Shown here: positions 26,003-35,926 of the stretch, in pieces
Layout of the letters: the number at the start of each line of letters is the position of its first letter
How positions within the stretch are numbered: position 1 is the first letter of the stretch
From: CAYWNA01 sp964459305
GTDB lineage: Bacteria > Planctomycetota > Planctomycetia > Pirellulales > Pirellulaceae
Direction: 5' to 3'
Length of the DNA stretch: 59,686 nt
NCBI GenBank assembly: GCA_964459305.1
Contig: CAYWNA010000057.1
Location: 1 to 59,686 of the forward strand
Notes under the pieces: model-generated
What the model was told of the DNA's origin: nothing
Database searches by the model: none
Seen by the model: only the letters and a program-made list of their open reading frames with translations
Made by a program: the position numbers and the translations under genes

Positions 26003-29000
26003 TCACTCCACAGCTAGGTTGACGCTTTCTGAATGGCTATTGAACTCTGGTGCGTACATGCACTGGATTTGGGCGATGCCCGTTTGGTACTGCCCCCGGT
26101 GCACGACACGGGTCGAGTATTCGAAGGCATACACACCTTTGGGCAAGTAGTCAATGAAGAAGTGACTGGCCGTGTCGCGAGTGGATTCGTAATAGGCCAA
26201 GCCGTCCTGGTACTTGTAGCGAGAAAGGACGTTGACCGGTTCCGTGCCGCTGCCACGATAGTCTTTCAGGTGGATGTATTCCATGTCGCGATCGACGCGC
26301 AGTTCGACGCGCACAACGAGTTCGTCACCCACCTTCAGCGGCCCGGCCACCGGTTCGAGCACCGGACCTTTGTTAGTGTACTCTTTTGTGTAGAGCCGTT
26401 TCTTCAACTTCAGCGGAGTCCCCTCGTAGGGCGTCACCTTGCTCATGTCCTCCAGGTACTGCCAGTGGACGCTGCCCCAGGCGACGCCTTCGTCGGTCTT
26501 CCGGACGGCGATGTGGCCCAACTTGGGTTTGATTTCGCTCCCAGCGAAGCGTTGCTCGTAGAAGCCCGTCCCGGCTTCGACGTTTTCCGGTTCGATCAAG
26601 ATTCCGTCGAGCGAAACTCGGACCAGTTCGTCGGAAGCCAAAACGTCGGTTCCGCGCAGAAGCAGCGAATACACGGCGTCGGCCGTGGCCTTAGTGGTTT
26701 TCCAGTCTTGCGTCTGCTTTTGCTTCAGCAGCCAAACCCGGCATTCTTCGACGGCTTCCGCGTCGTTCATCACTTCGTCGAACGCTTCGATCATCATGGC
26801 CTGCGTTTCGATCGGCGCCCGGTACCACCACCACGACAACTCCATATCACGCCAGAACATACCCAGTTCCTCGTTGGTAACCGAGCGTTCCTTGATCGAT
26901 CGCATGATGGCCTGTGGCGTGTTCCGGTCGCCGAACCGCTTGAGGGCGATTGCCAGATGAGCTTGCGACTGCCGGTTCGCCAGATCCAACCAGTGTTTTC
27001 TAGCCTGCCCCAGGAAATAGTCCACGGCTTCCTTGTTTTTGGCATCGATCGCTTTGTCGTTCAGGAAGAAGCTGCGACCGTAAAGGTACAGGGCGATCGT
27101 TGGCGTGAGGTTGTTTCGATCCTTCCGTTCGCGTTGGACGATAAGGCGGTATCGCTCGTTGATCCAGCCATCCAATCGGCCCAGTGCTTTGACCGCGGAG
27201 GCCACGTCAAGATCGACTCCCAGATGCCTCAGCCGCCCAAAGCCGGTCGTAATGTACAACGTGATGTAGTCGTTCGACGGACCGCCGGGGAACCAGGGCC
27301 AAGCCCCATCGGACCGCTGCAACTCTGCGATTTTGCGCAAGATTCGCGTCGTTTCGTCGTTCAGCCGGTTGTCGTCAAACAAGATGCCCACGTTGCGCCG
27401 CGCCTGGCTTTCCTTCTGTGCCTGGCGCAGCCACGGGGTTTCCTCCAGCATCACGGCTTTCAAGTCCTGGTTCTTTTCCATCGGACTGTCCAGCGCCGGC
27501 GTGCCCTTCCATTGGTCGAACACGCGCCGGATCTTGGGATCGGAATCGGCGATGTGGCGCGCCAGGCAGTTGGCGTACAGCCGGTTGAACGTCTGCTCGG
27601 TGCATTCGTGCGGGAACTCCATCAGGTACGGCAACGCCATGACGGCGTACCAGGCCGGATTCGACACCATTTGCACGGTCACGCTCTGGTGCCGCAGCGT
27701 ATCGGACTGGCCGGACTCGATCAGCTTGGTGAATTCGAACTTCTTGGTCTGTGGTCCGCGGATGGGCAGGGGCAGAGATTCCGTGACGAGAATGCGACGA
27801 GACAGGACCGGCAGATAGCCCTCCTCGCCATCGGACAGCCGTCCGGTCGACCCGACGGCCTTGTAGGTCAGGAATCCCATGCCGTCCGGCACCTGCAGTC
27901 GCCACGAGTAGCTGCGCGACTCCTTGGATGGCACATCAAAGCTCAGGTCGGTTGCCTTGTTGCCCAAATCGCCATCAACGTTCTTGGCCGTGCGGGCATC
28001 GGCCAGGCTCAATTGCACGGTGCCCGTCTGGCGGGCAGGTGACTGGTTGGACACCTTGACTGTGAACTCCAATACGTCGCCTTCGCGCAGGAACCGCGGC
28101 GGGTTCGGCTGGACCATCAAGTCCTTGGCCGTGACAGTTTTGTCCTGAAGATAGCCGCTGCGCAGATCGCGATCGTGGGAAAAGCCCATGAATTTCCATT
28201 CGGTCAGCGCCTCGGGCATCGTGAATTCCAGTTTCACTTCGCCATCCTTGTCCGACAGCAAGTGGGGAAAGAAGAACGCGGTCTCGTTCAGGTTCTTGCG
28301 GGCGGAGACTTTGCTCAGGTCGGGAGTGGGCTGGTCGGCGGCCTGTTGCTGTTCGGCTCCATCCATGTCGGCCTTGGCCTCCGCGCCGTACCCCGCCATG
28401 TCCTCGGCGACTGCTGCCATCGCTGCCTCGGGCTCTGCCATTGCCTGCCCCACGGCACGTCGAGCCATCGCCGGAGCCGGCGAGCTGGGCACCATGCCGC
28501 CCATTGCGCCTCCGAACCCTCGATTGCGGCCGCGGAAGTACTTGTAGTGGGACAGGTTGGCAGCGACGTCGTGCGGGAACGAACGGTAGGTCATCGTGGT
28601 GTCTTTGTGGTCCGATGGCCAATTGCCGTGAAGATGCCTGAAGTTCTTCACGACGTTCTCGAATTGCGAGTGCAGGTTCGAGTGATCTTGACGGAAGACC
28701 TCGAAAGACTGTTGCCAATTGTGAGGTAGATAGGCGTCCAGCGACGCGTCGTACAGCGTGGCGACCATCTCGGCCACCGCCTTCTTCGCGTCAGGCCCAG
28801 TGATAACGGCGGTCCATGTTTCCTTTTGCGCTGGTCCGAGTTTCGATGTGAAATGCTCCCATTTGACGGTCAGGTCCTTGTTGCTCCACGGGACGTCGAT
28901 GCGATGCGAATTCAGGTAAGCGCGGTTTTCGCGGACCATGGTGACGCGCAACGTGAAACCGCCCCGCATTGCCTCGGTTACTTGCTGTTTGATCGAGACC

Positions 29001-32000
29001 TGAGTGCGGTCCGCATCCGTCCAGTAGCTCTGTACGATCTTGCGGCGATGTTCGATCTCGACAAAAGCCCGCGCCTTGCCGTATCCGGAGCCCCAAAGAG
29101 CTGAAAATTCTTGGCCGGGTTCAATCGACCAACTCGGTGCGGCGACCTTGTTCGCGATCTTGACAGCGAGCTTTTTCGCCTTGGGATTCAGCACCTGAAT
29201 TGGCAACTGGGCGGTTACCTTCTTGCCGAACCGGTCCTGAGTCTTCAGCATCGCTCGGTAGGCGCCCGCAGATAGGTCAAACGCGTAACTCGCGTTTCCT
29301 TCGGGATCTGTGGTAAAGTCGCGTTCTTCGACCACTTCTCCGAGCGGCCACGAGTTCGGATTCGATGGGTCGGGCTGGGGCTCCTGGACCGCGCGGCCGC
29401 GACGCCGTGGGTAGGCCTGTGCATATCCGCCCAGCGTTGGCCGCGCCACCCTCTCTGGCTGCTTCAGGCGATAGATCTTCAACGCACCTTCCGCCTGCTG
29501 GCCCTCGCCGTCCAGCGTCGATGTCCGAATCGCGACCTGGACCGGCCCATCGACGGTCTGCCAATCGGCTGCGCTGACCGTCGCCTGCAGAGCTGTGTAG
29601 CCAACCCGTACGGATTGATCGCACGAGCGTGTTTCGCCCGTCGAGTCCGTTACGTCGGCGTGGACGGTGTAGTGAAAGATCGGTTCGTCCTTCTCCGGTA
29701 CCGACAGATCCGGTCTGGCGGCGAAGGTGATGTTAAACGAACCGTCGGGCTCGGTCACCAACGAGCCGTGGGCGATCTCCTGACGGTTTGTCGGCGGATT
29801 CCACCACCAGTAACACCAGCGTAGCCAGGGCGGGTAACGGACTTCGCGAACCACGCGGTATCGGACTTTGGCGTCGTTGATCGCCGCGCCGGTGTAAGCT
29901 GTGGCCGTTCCTTTGAGTTTAACATCCGAATTCAGTTTGGCCGCCGTCTCGGGACGGTCCAATGTGACCTGGAACTTGGGCCGTTTGTACTCCTCGACAT
30001 TAAAGCTGACCGCGCCGCGTGGCTCGCCGTCGACGCGAATGGTCATTCGGCCAGTAACACGATCGCGCGGTGCGGTGAAGCTGCCGCCGAACGATCCGTA
30101 GTCGTTGGTGCGATGCTGCTGGCGAGCGATTTCCTTGTTGTTGCGATCGGCGAATACGACGGTCAACACGCGGCCGGCAATCGTCTTGTAGTTATCTTCT
30201 TCCTGCTTGACATCGATCGCAATTCCTTTGTATTGGACCGTCTGTCCGGGGCGGTACAGCGATCGATCCGTGAAGAATATGGTTCGCTCGTAAGGCTTCA
30301 ACCGAAGATCACGTGCCGAGTTCCGGTAGTCCCGCGCCGTGGCCAATCCATGCCCGCCGTGTTTGGCATGAATCACAAAGCTCTGATTTCCGCCCGCCGA
30401 CAGCGAAAACAGGCCATTCTTGTCCGTGCGGGTCGTGCGGCCGGTAGTACGCACGTTGCGTCGCACGCGAAACCACGACCGAACCTCGGCGCCCGCGATC
30501 GGTTCGCCAGTGACGGCGTTCAGCACGAAGCCCTGTGTTACGCCTTCGCCGTTCTTGGTCCGAATCACAAGCGCCAGATCGCTGACCCAGATATCCGTGA
30601 ACGTGACGAAATTGTCGTCGCTGCCGAAGCTGGCATCGTGACTGGCGATCAGGAAGTAGAAGCCCGGTTTCAGTCCCTTCGGTACCGGTATTTCTTCCAG
30701 ACGTTCCTGATAGTCGTCGGTGGCCGGCAGCTCGACGGACCATTGGTGCACTGGTTCTTTGGCCAGCAGTTCCATGCGATCCTGGCGATCCAATTGTTCC
30801 GGCCGGTACCTCTTGGCCCGCAGCCGCGCTTCGTATGAGTCGGAAACGACACGGAAGTAGATCTTCGTGAGATTGCGGTACCGGACTTGAATCGTCGGCA
30901 GTGGATCGTTCCACACGCGTTCTGTGGTGACGCGTGACGATTTGGCTTCGATCTGTTGGATCAGATTGTGGCAGCTCCGGCCGCCCACGCTGTCGGGAAA
31001 TGCGTTTACACCGCGTTCGGCCAATCGTCGAGCTTCGACAAAGTCGTCTTCCTGGTGCAGGACCGAGGCCCAGTGGTGAAGTGCGCGAGCTGCAATCTTG
31101 TGGTCGCCCCATTTGTCCGTAAAGCGTTTCAGTGCCGCCTTGTACCGCGCGTTCTTCTCTTCGCCAAACGCCTTGTTGTTCCCGAATGTCAGCCGCAGCA
31201 GGTCCGCATCAATGAAGGCAGTCTTGTCGTCGTCGTTCTGGTGAAACCTCAGCAGGTTCTGATAAAGTCGAATCACCTTCAGAACGAGGGAATCCTCGTC
31301 GGTCGTCTCGATCTCCCACCGCATGAAATCGTCGGCCGCCGCGAAGATGGGACTGTCTGCCAACAAGTCGAACGCGTCTTGCGATTTTGCAGCCGCCTGC
31401 TCGCCGGAACTGTAGAACTCCAGCGCGTTGTGGGCGAGGAAGTCGAACATTGTCGGCCGGTAGCTGTCCGGCACGGTGCCCTTTTGCAGAAGATCGTCGT
31501 AATCGGCAACCGGCGTCGCCTTGAGTTTCTCTTCGGCGGAAAGGGCTTTGGTGAACTGCTTGTCGATCTCCGCAAAGATGCGCGACAGGTCCCACGTGGT
31601 GAAATCGTCGCCGGGGGGTTCGGCTGTCGCGGTGCGCCGCATGAATCGCCAGCGGTTCTGCTGGAAGTAGTGCCAGTACCAATTGGCCAAGATGGCGTCC
31701 AACACCGGCACCATTTCCTCTGGCGCCTCGGCGATTTCGTCCTTCATGCGAGTGACCTTTTCTTCCGGCTTGTTTCCTTGGATGTTGCCTTCCAACGCGA
31801 TCTTGCGCCCGATCGCTTTGATCGCCTCGGCGTACGCCTTGTCTCTCATGGCTCCAGCGATGATCGGCTCCAAATGCTCGATCGCTGTCTTGGGCAGACC
31901 TTTGTTTATGGCCTCATCCACCTTCTTCCACTGCGCATCGCGCGGACCGGCCAGCGCTGGAATCGTTAACGCGAGGGCGAGCAAGATCGATAATCTACGC

Positions 32001-32002
32001 AT
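26003..32002 (-). CDS. bacterial alpha-2-macroglobulin family protein
   Basis: 1999 aa from the ATG at 32002, which gives a clean signal peptide (MRRLSILLALALTIPALAG) and has GGAG upstream. A helical/TPR-like N-terminal third is followed by MG-type beta domains; FTDRSLYRPGQTVQYKG near residue 577 is a typical A2M segment and GVTQGFVLNAVTGEPIAGAE (~485-510) a CarboxypepD-like strand pair. Residues ~1155-1231 are Ala/Met/Gly/Glu-rich and resemble a bait or linker, then NETAFFFPHL starts the A2M domain. The thioester motif HECTEQ is intact, with Cys1467 and Gln1470. Periplasmic or secreted protease trap is the expected role. Usual partner pbpC is absent here; pyk follows instead. Confidence 0.9.
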   Translation of the reverse strand: MRRLSILLALALTIPALAGPRDAQWKKVDEAINKGLPKTAIEHLEPIIAGAMRDKAYAEAIKAIGRKIALEGNIQGNKPEEKVTRMKDEIAEAPEEMVPVLDAILANWYWHYFQQNRWRFMRRTATAEPPGDDFTTWDLSRIFAEIDKQFTKALSAEEKLKATPVADYDDLLQKGTVPDSYRPTMFDFLAHNALEFYSSGEQAAAKSQDAFDLLADSPIFAAADDFMRWEIETTDEDSLVLKVIRLYQNLLRFHQNDDDKTAFIDADLLRLTFGNNKAFGEEKNARYKAALKRFTDKWGDHKIAARALHHWASVLHQEDDFVEARRLAERGVNAFPDSVGGRSCHNLIQQIEAKSSRVTTERVWNDPLPTIQVRYRNLTKIYFRVVSDSYEARLRAKRYRPEQLDRQDRMELLAKEPVHQWSVELPATDDYQERLEEIPVPKGLKPGFYFLIASHDASFGSDDNFVTFTDIWVSDLALVIRTKNGEGVTQGFVLNAVTGEPIAGAEVRSWFRVRRNVRTTGRTTRTDKNGLFSLSAGGNQSFVIHAKHGGHGLATARDYRNSARDLRLKPYERTIFFTDRSLYRPGQTVQYKGIAIDVKQEEDNYKTIAGRVLTVVFADRNNKEIARQQHRTNDYGSFGGSFTAPRDRVTGRMTIRVDGEPRGAVSFNVEEYKRPKFQVTLDRPETAAKLNSDVKLKGTATAYTGAAINDAKVRYRVVREVRYPPWLRWCYWWWNPPTNRQEIAHGSLVTEPDGSFNITFAARPDLSVPEKDEPIFHYTVHADVTDSTGETRSCDQSVRVGYTALQATVSAADWQTVDGPVQVAIRTSTLDGEGQQAEGALKIYRLKQPERVARPTLGGYAQAYPRRRGRAVQEPQPDPSNPNSWPLGEVVEERDFTTDPEGNASYAFDLSAGAYRAMLKTQDRFGKKVTAQLPIQVLNPKAKKLAVKIANKVAAPSWSIEPGQEFSALWGSGYGKARAFVEIEHRRKIVQSYWTDADRTQVSIKQQVTEAMRGGFTLRVTMVRENRAYLNSHRIDVPWSNKDLTVKWEHFTSKLGPAQKETWTAVITGPDAKKAVAEMVATLYDASLDAYLPHNWQQSFEVFRQDHSNLHSQFENVVKNFRHLHGNWPSDHKDTTMTYRSFPHDVAANLSHYKYFRGRNRGFGGAMGGMVPSSPAPAMARRAVGQAMAEPEAAMAAVAEDMAGYGAEAKADMDGAEQQQAADQPTPDLSKVSARKNLNETAFFFPHLLSDKDGEVKLEFTMPEALTEWKFMGFSHDRDLRSGYLQDKTVTAKDLMVQPNPPRFLREGDVLEFTVKVSNQSPARQTGTVQLSLADARTAKNVDGDLGNKATDLSFDVPSKESRSYSWRLQVPDGMGFLTYKAVGSTGRLSDGEEGYLPVLSRRILVTESLPLPIRGPQTKKFEFTKLIESGQSDTLRHQSVTVQMVSNPAWYAVMALPYLMEFPHECTEQTFNRLYANCLARHIADSDPKIRRVFDQWKGTPALDSPMEKNQDLKAVMLEETPWLRQAQKESQARRNVGILFDDNRLNDETTRILRKIAELQRSDGAWPWFPGGPSNDYITLYITTGFGRLRHLGVDLDVASAVKALGRLDGWINERYRLIVQRERKDRNNLTPTIALYLYGRSFFLNDKAIDAKNKEAVDYFLGQARKHWLDLANRQSQAHLAIALKRFGDRNTPQAIMRSIKERSVTNEELGMFWRDMELSWWWYRAPIETQAMMIEAFDEVMNDAEAVEECRVWLLKQKQTQDWKTTKATADAVYSLLLRGTDVLASDELVRVSLDGILIEPENVEAGTGFYEQRFAGSEIKPKLGHIAVRKTDEGVAWGSVHWQYLEDMSKVTPYEGTPLKLKKRLYTKEYTNKGPVLEPVAGPLKVGDELVVRVELRVDRDMEYIHLKDYRGSGTEPVNVLSRYKYQDGLAYYESTRDTASHFFIDYLPKGVYAFEYSTRVVHRGQYQTGIAQIQCMYAPEFNSHSESVNLAVE

Positions 32003-32589
32003 GGCACAACAACTCCGTTCCAAAACAAGATTCAAGTGAGATGACGAGACGCACCCCGATATGCCAGCTTTGATGGCTGTCTAGATTATAGACGATCTGG
32101 TTGGATTGTTGGTTTCGTGGAGGTGCTGTGCCTGAGATTTCTCGGAAAGCGAGAATAGGGAGTTGTGGAAGGATGGAGTTATACGCCAACTCTGCAATCT
32201 TGCGGAAGCGTCTCGCGAAACTTGCACGGTGTAACAACAAGACAGAGGTTCGAAGTACGCGATTCCATCGCACAAGGGGCCGCCTGCAGGGGCTCACAGT
32301 GGATCGCTAGCATTCGCGACGTCAATCGTTGCGACTTGCCTCAGCGTCGCGTTCGGGAATAATGCATTGGGTCTGACTAGACGGAATTGTCGCGTCTATG
32401 CTGCCATTGGCCCACATTTGAGTGTCGGCTTTTCAGCTATCTCATCGTCGCCCACGGGGATTCGATGGAAAAAAATGTGCCTGCGTGACCGAACGTGTCA
32501 CGGGGACTGCGAAAAGATAGACAGAGCCGAACGACGAACAGCAGAAACGGAAGTCACCATTTTGTGACGTTTAGAAAGGAGTAGGTAAG
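32003..32589. other. intergenic region between divergent genes
   Basis: 587 bp between alpha-2-macroglobulin (minus) and a small plus-strand gene. A short hairpin TTCTCG-gaaag-CGAGAA lies at 32139-32155. On the minus strand TATAAT occurs at 32086-32091 without a good -35. The plus-strand gene has AGAAAGGAG at about 32573-32581. No coding frame here is convincing. Confidence 0.45.
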
Positions 32590-32913
32590 ATGGCGAAGTT
32601 TTATGTGGATTCCGGCACGATGGAAACGGTGATTGATGCCGACGACGCGCGCGGCGCGGCGTTGTGGGCGGTTCACCGCTGCTTGGAACAGGTGCTGCCA
32701 ATCTGTCCAGACGATCCGTTGTCGCCCGAGCAGAAAGGCGAACGAATGCACGAGCGCGGATGTTACGTGCTGGGCGAAACGATTCGAACGAGCGAGCAAG
32801 GCTTCGGGCGCGACGATGCCGACGTGCACGATATCGCCGAATTGTTTGCCGAATGGAATCAGTTGATGATTGCCATGTCTAACCTCGAACAGCAGCTTCG
32901 CGTCGTCGGTTAG
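32590..32913 (+). CDS. conserved-looking small soluble protein of unknown function
   Basis: 107 aa. The ATG has a strong AAAGGAG 11 nt upstream. The sequence (MAKFYVDSGTMETVIDADDA, then GAALWAVHRCLEQVLP) has no signal peptide or membrane segment and ends with an amphipathic helix (IAELFAEWNQLMIAMSNLEQQ). It looks like a real cytosolic alpha/beta protein; I do not recognise a family or partner. Confidence 0.7.
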   Translation: MAKFYVDSGTMETVIDADDARGAALWAVHRCLEQVLPICPDDPLSPEQKGERMHERGCYVLGETIRTSEQGFGRDDADVHDIAELFAEWNQLMIAMSNLEQQLRVVG

Positions 32914-33236
32914 CCTCTTCCGGGAGCGTCACCGGCCGGATGCCGGAGTGACCAAGCGGTCACATTCTCGCACGGGCAGGATGCCTGTGCCATCACTCCC
33001 GCCAGCAGATCTGAAACAGCCATCGCGACCCGCCATCGCCTTCTCTGGCGACATTCCGCAACGCCGTTACAACTCGGCCGCCTCGTCTGTCTGTTTGTCG
33101 CTTCCGCACCATCCCACTCAGACATCGCGGATGTTACGTTGCGCGCGATTTGCAGGATCGTAAGCTGAGCGACAGGCTTATGTGCACGGTGCCAGTTTTC
33201 GTAGATCAACTGGTTAAACGCTATTCATCCATAAAG
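32914..33236. other. intergenic region with a palindromic repeat
   Basis: 323 bp between two small genes. It contains GCACGGGCA-gga-TGCCTGTGC (32970-32990), an imperfect palindrome with one mismatch, of the kind scattered between genes in these genomes. If the coiled-coil gene starts at 33150 or 33180 rather than 33237, part of this stretch is coding. Otherwise nothing recognisable. Confidence 0.4.
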
Positions 33237-33752
33237 ATGGCCCGGCGTTCTCACGTAAAGACAGGCGTATTGGGTCGCCGACCAGTAGTGTGGCGGACTG
33301 TGTTCTCTACGAGAGAAGAAGCCAAAAAGCAACGTGCCCTTGCGGAAGAGGCTTTGAGGCGAGCTGAGCAACAACTTAAGGCGGCGGAAACGCAGGCCCA
33401 GGCTGCCGAGGTCGCCCGAAATGAGAAGCAGGAGGCCCTGAAGGAACTCGACGCTTTGAAGGAGAACTGCCAGGAGTTGACCCAACAACTGGCCGCAGCG
33501 CAGGACGATGCTACGAAGGCGAAGGGCGATAGTGAAGGTTTGAAAGCCAAACTGGCCGAGTCGGAGGATGAGAATCGCCGGTTGCTCGATCAGCTGGCGA
33601 AGGCCGAAGACGCAAAGTCGGAAAGTGCTGAAGACGTATCGGTTGAAGAAGAGGCGGCGGGCGACAAGGAGCAAAAATCGGAATCTGCGGACTTGGAGGT
33701 TCTGCCTGCTCTGGATGGTGGATTCTTACCGTCCGCGGCCAAGGCTGAGTAG
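33237..33752 (+). CDS. coiled-coil protein
   Basis: 171 aa from the ATG at 33237; the open frame extends back to a TTG at 33150 with another ATG at 33180, and none has a good Shine-Dalgarno sequence. Residues ~20-130 are a long Ala/Glu/Lys/Gln heptad-rich coiled coil (EEALRRAEQQLKAAETQAQA), followed by an acidic Glu/Ser segment and a short hydrophobic end (LEVLPALDGGFLP). No catalytic motif. A structural or adaptor role is possible but unsupported. Confidence 0.5.
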   Translation: MARRSHVKTGVLGRRPVVWRTVFSTREEAKKQRALAEEALRRAEQQLKAAETQAQAAEVARNEKQEALKELDALKENCQELTQQLAAAQDDATKAKGDSEGLKAKLAESEDENRRLLDQLAKAEDAKSESAEDVSVEEEAAGDKEQKSESADLEVLPALDGGFLPSAAKAE

Positions 33753-33885
33753 GGCCAAGATACGGATCGCGTTCTAGGTCATTGACCGCTGCTGGCGTGG
33801 CGTCCCGTCTGGTAGGATAGTGAAGCGGCTGTTTTCGATGACTCGGCCCATATCGCGGTAAGTCCACCTCTAACGATACGCCAGC

Positions 33886-35139
33886 ATGCGCTCTCGACTT
33901 GTGGAAATCGCCAGCGTCTTTCTCAAAATCGGAACCATCGGGTTCGGTGGGCCGGCCGCGTTCTATGCGATGATGGAAGACGAGGTAGTTGAGCGGCGCG
34001 GCTGGCTATCGCGCCAGCACTACATCGACTTGATCGGAGCGACTAACCTGATTCCCGGGCCCAATGCCACCGAAATGGCCATGCACGTGGGTTTCGTGCG
34101 CGGCGGTGCGGCGGGCCTGATCGTCGCCGGCTTGGGATTCATCTTGCCGGCGGCGCTCGTCACTACCGTCTTCGCATGGCTCTACGTTCAGCACGGCCAG
34201 CAGCCGCAAATCGCGCCGGTCATCGCGGGAATCAAGCCGGCCGTGTTGGCCATCATCTTTTCGGCTGGCTGGCGGCTGGGAAGGAAGGCGATCAACGGAT
34301 GCATCGTCGCCTCGGTAGCGGCGGTCGTCGGCATCGCTTGCTTGTGCGGGTTTCGGGAAATCCCTGCGCTTCTGATTGGCGGTGTGATCGGTACGGCATG
34401 GCTGCTCTGGGTCCGACGGCCAAACGCCGACGGCGGCGGGGGCTCCGTCGGTCGCATGCTGGCGGCCGTCTCCATCGGCAGCGGCGCCGCCGGTGCAGCT
34501 CGCATCGCCAAAGCCGCTCCGCTCGCGCCGCTGTTGGCCGCCTCCGCGTCCGTGGGCACGTCTGTGTCGCTGGTAAAACTCGGTCTGTTCTTCCTCAAAG
34601 TCGGAGCGGTCTTGTACGGCACCGGCTACGTGCTCTTCGCTTATCTCGAAGGCGACCTGGTCGGGCGGTACGGTTGGCTCACTCACGGTCAACTGCTGGA
34701 TGCCATCGCTATTGGTCAGTTCACACCTGGTCCGATTTTGTCAACATCTACCTTTATTGGATACGTCTTGATGGCTGGCGAAGGCGATCACATGCTCGGA
34801 TTGGCCGGCGCTGCCGTCGCCACCACAGCCGTGTTCCTGCCGTCCTTCCTACTAGTTGCGATTACAAATCCCATCATTCCCAGGCTCCGGAAAGGTCGCT
34901 GGACATCGGCTTTTTTGGATGCCGTGAACGCAGCCTCCATGGGCTTGATGGCAGCCGTTACACTGAAGTTGGCATGGCGCATTTTCTTTCCCGCCGGGGA
35001 TTGGACGGAGTTCAACTGGCAAGGCCTCGTCATTGCCTTGGTTGCATGCCTAGTGACGCTACGGTGGAAAGTCAATGCCGTGTGGCTGGTGTTGGGTGGC
35101 GCGGCCGCGGGCGTGCTGTTCTGGCTGGCGGGGCTGTAG
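33886..35139 (+). CDS. chrA: ChrA-family chromate transporter (long chain)
   Basis: 417 aa with two homologous halves, as in long-chain ChrA proteins. The first half has FLKIGTIGFGGPAAFYAMME and GATNLIPGPNATEMAMHVG; the second repeats the pattern with FLKVGAVLYGTGYVLFAYLE and AIAIGQFTPGPILSTSTFIG. About ten hydrophobic segments are spread along the protein. Members export chromate or related anions across the inner membrane; the substrate here is not proven. No chrB regulator adjoins. Confidence 0.9.
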   Translation: MRSRLVEIASVFLKIGTIGFGGPAAFYAMMEDEVVERRGWLSRQHYIDLIGATNLIPGPNATEMAMHVGFVRGGAAGLIVAGLGFILPAALVTTVFAWLYVQHGQQPQIAPVIAGIKPAVLAIIFSAGWRLGRKAINGCIVASVAAVVGIACLCGFREIPALLIGGVIGTAWLLWVRRPNADGGGGSVGRMLAAVSIGSGAAGAARIAKAAPLAPLLAASASVGTSVSLVKLGLFFLKVGAVLYGTGYVLFAYLEGDLVGRYGWLTHGQLLDAIAIGQFTPGPILSTSTFIGYVLMAGEGDHMLGLAGAAVATTAVFLPSFLLVAITNPIIPRLRKGRWTSAFLDAVNAASMGLMAAVTLKLAWRIFFPAGDWTEFNWQGLVIALVACLVTLRWKVNAVWLVLGGAAAGVLFWLAGL

Positions 35140-35220
35140 GATTGAGAGTTGAGGGTTGAAGGGGCGTTCCCTGTCGGTCATTGGGATTTGGACAATGGTC
35201 ATTCTCGTTCGTTGGGTCCC

Positions 35221-35724
35221 ATGAGTGAATTCGAGCATCAACGCCATAAACCGCCGGTCAATCAGGCGGGCGTATCCCAGTTGGTGCTGGCCTGCCCACC
35301 TATGCGAAGCAACGTGAACCTGTCGCGCATTGTGCGTGCGGCCGGTTGTTGTGGGGTCGGTCGGATGATCGTCTGCGGCAAACCGAAAATCGACCGCAAA
35401 ATCGCGCGCGATGCCATCGATCAGGTTCATGTCGATTTCCGCCGCTCGCTGCCACCCGTACTCCGAAAACTGAAAGCGGATGGCTACCAACTTGTCGGTC
35501 TGGAACAGACAACCGGCTCGCAGTGCCTGTACGACTTCCGGTTCCAGCCTCGCACGGTGCTGGTCATCGGTCACGAGCGCCTGGGCATCACCGAAGACGT
35601 GTTGAAGCTGCTGGACTACGTTGTCGAAATCCCCGTGTACGGCCTGCCGCACAGCTACAACGCGGCAACCGCTACCGCGATGGCGCTGTACGAATACTGC
35701 CGCCAGCATGGAGGGCGATCCTGA
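35221..35724 (+). CDS. TrmH/SpoU-family (SPOUT) RNA 2'-O-methyltransferase
   Basis: 167 aa from the ATG at 35221; the frame extends to 35149. SPOUT motifs: motif 1 RSNVNLSRIVRAAG, motif 2 VLVIGHERLGI, motif 3 EIPVYGLPHSYNAATATAMA, giving the trefoil-knot SAM site. It lacks the N-terminal L30e-like domain of RlmB/TsnR and is of TrmL/TrmH-like size. The target RNA position cannot be read from sequence. Confidence 0.88.
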   Translation: MSEFEHQRHKPPVNQAGVSQLVLACPPMRSNVNLSRIVRAAGCCGVGRMIVCGKPKIDRKIARDAIDQVHVDFRRSLPPVLRKLKADGYQLVGLEQTTGSQCLYDFRFQPRTVLVIGHERLGITEDVLKLLDYVVEIPVYGLPHSYNAATATAMALYEYCRQHGGRS

Positions 35725-35926
35725 GTGAAGCGAGGTATCTCCGCTGTTTTCTCCCGAGAGATTCTTCGCTGCGGCTTTTTTGGCCCGTCTGGCTGAGACG
35801 ACGAATCAAACGGGTCAGTGCGAGGGGGCGATGGCAATCCTCGACACCTGCTAGATGGGACCCCGGCAAGTATGGAGGTGTCGGAGGGTTACGATTAGAA
35901 TGTTTCTCCCAACGAAGGGAACGGCC

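Noticed and set aside
26033..28042. 669-codon plus-strand open frame
   Set aside because: It is antisense to alpha-2-macroglobulin; its composition (His/Arg/Val/Gly-rich) is what the reverse of that GC-rich coding frame gives, and no motif is present.
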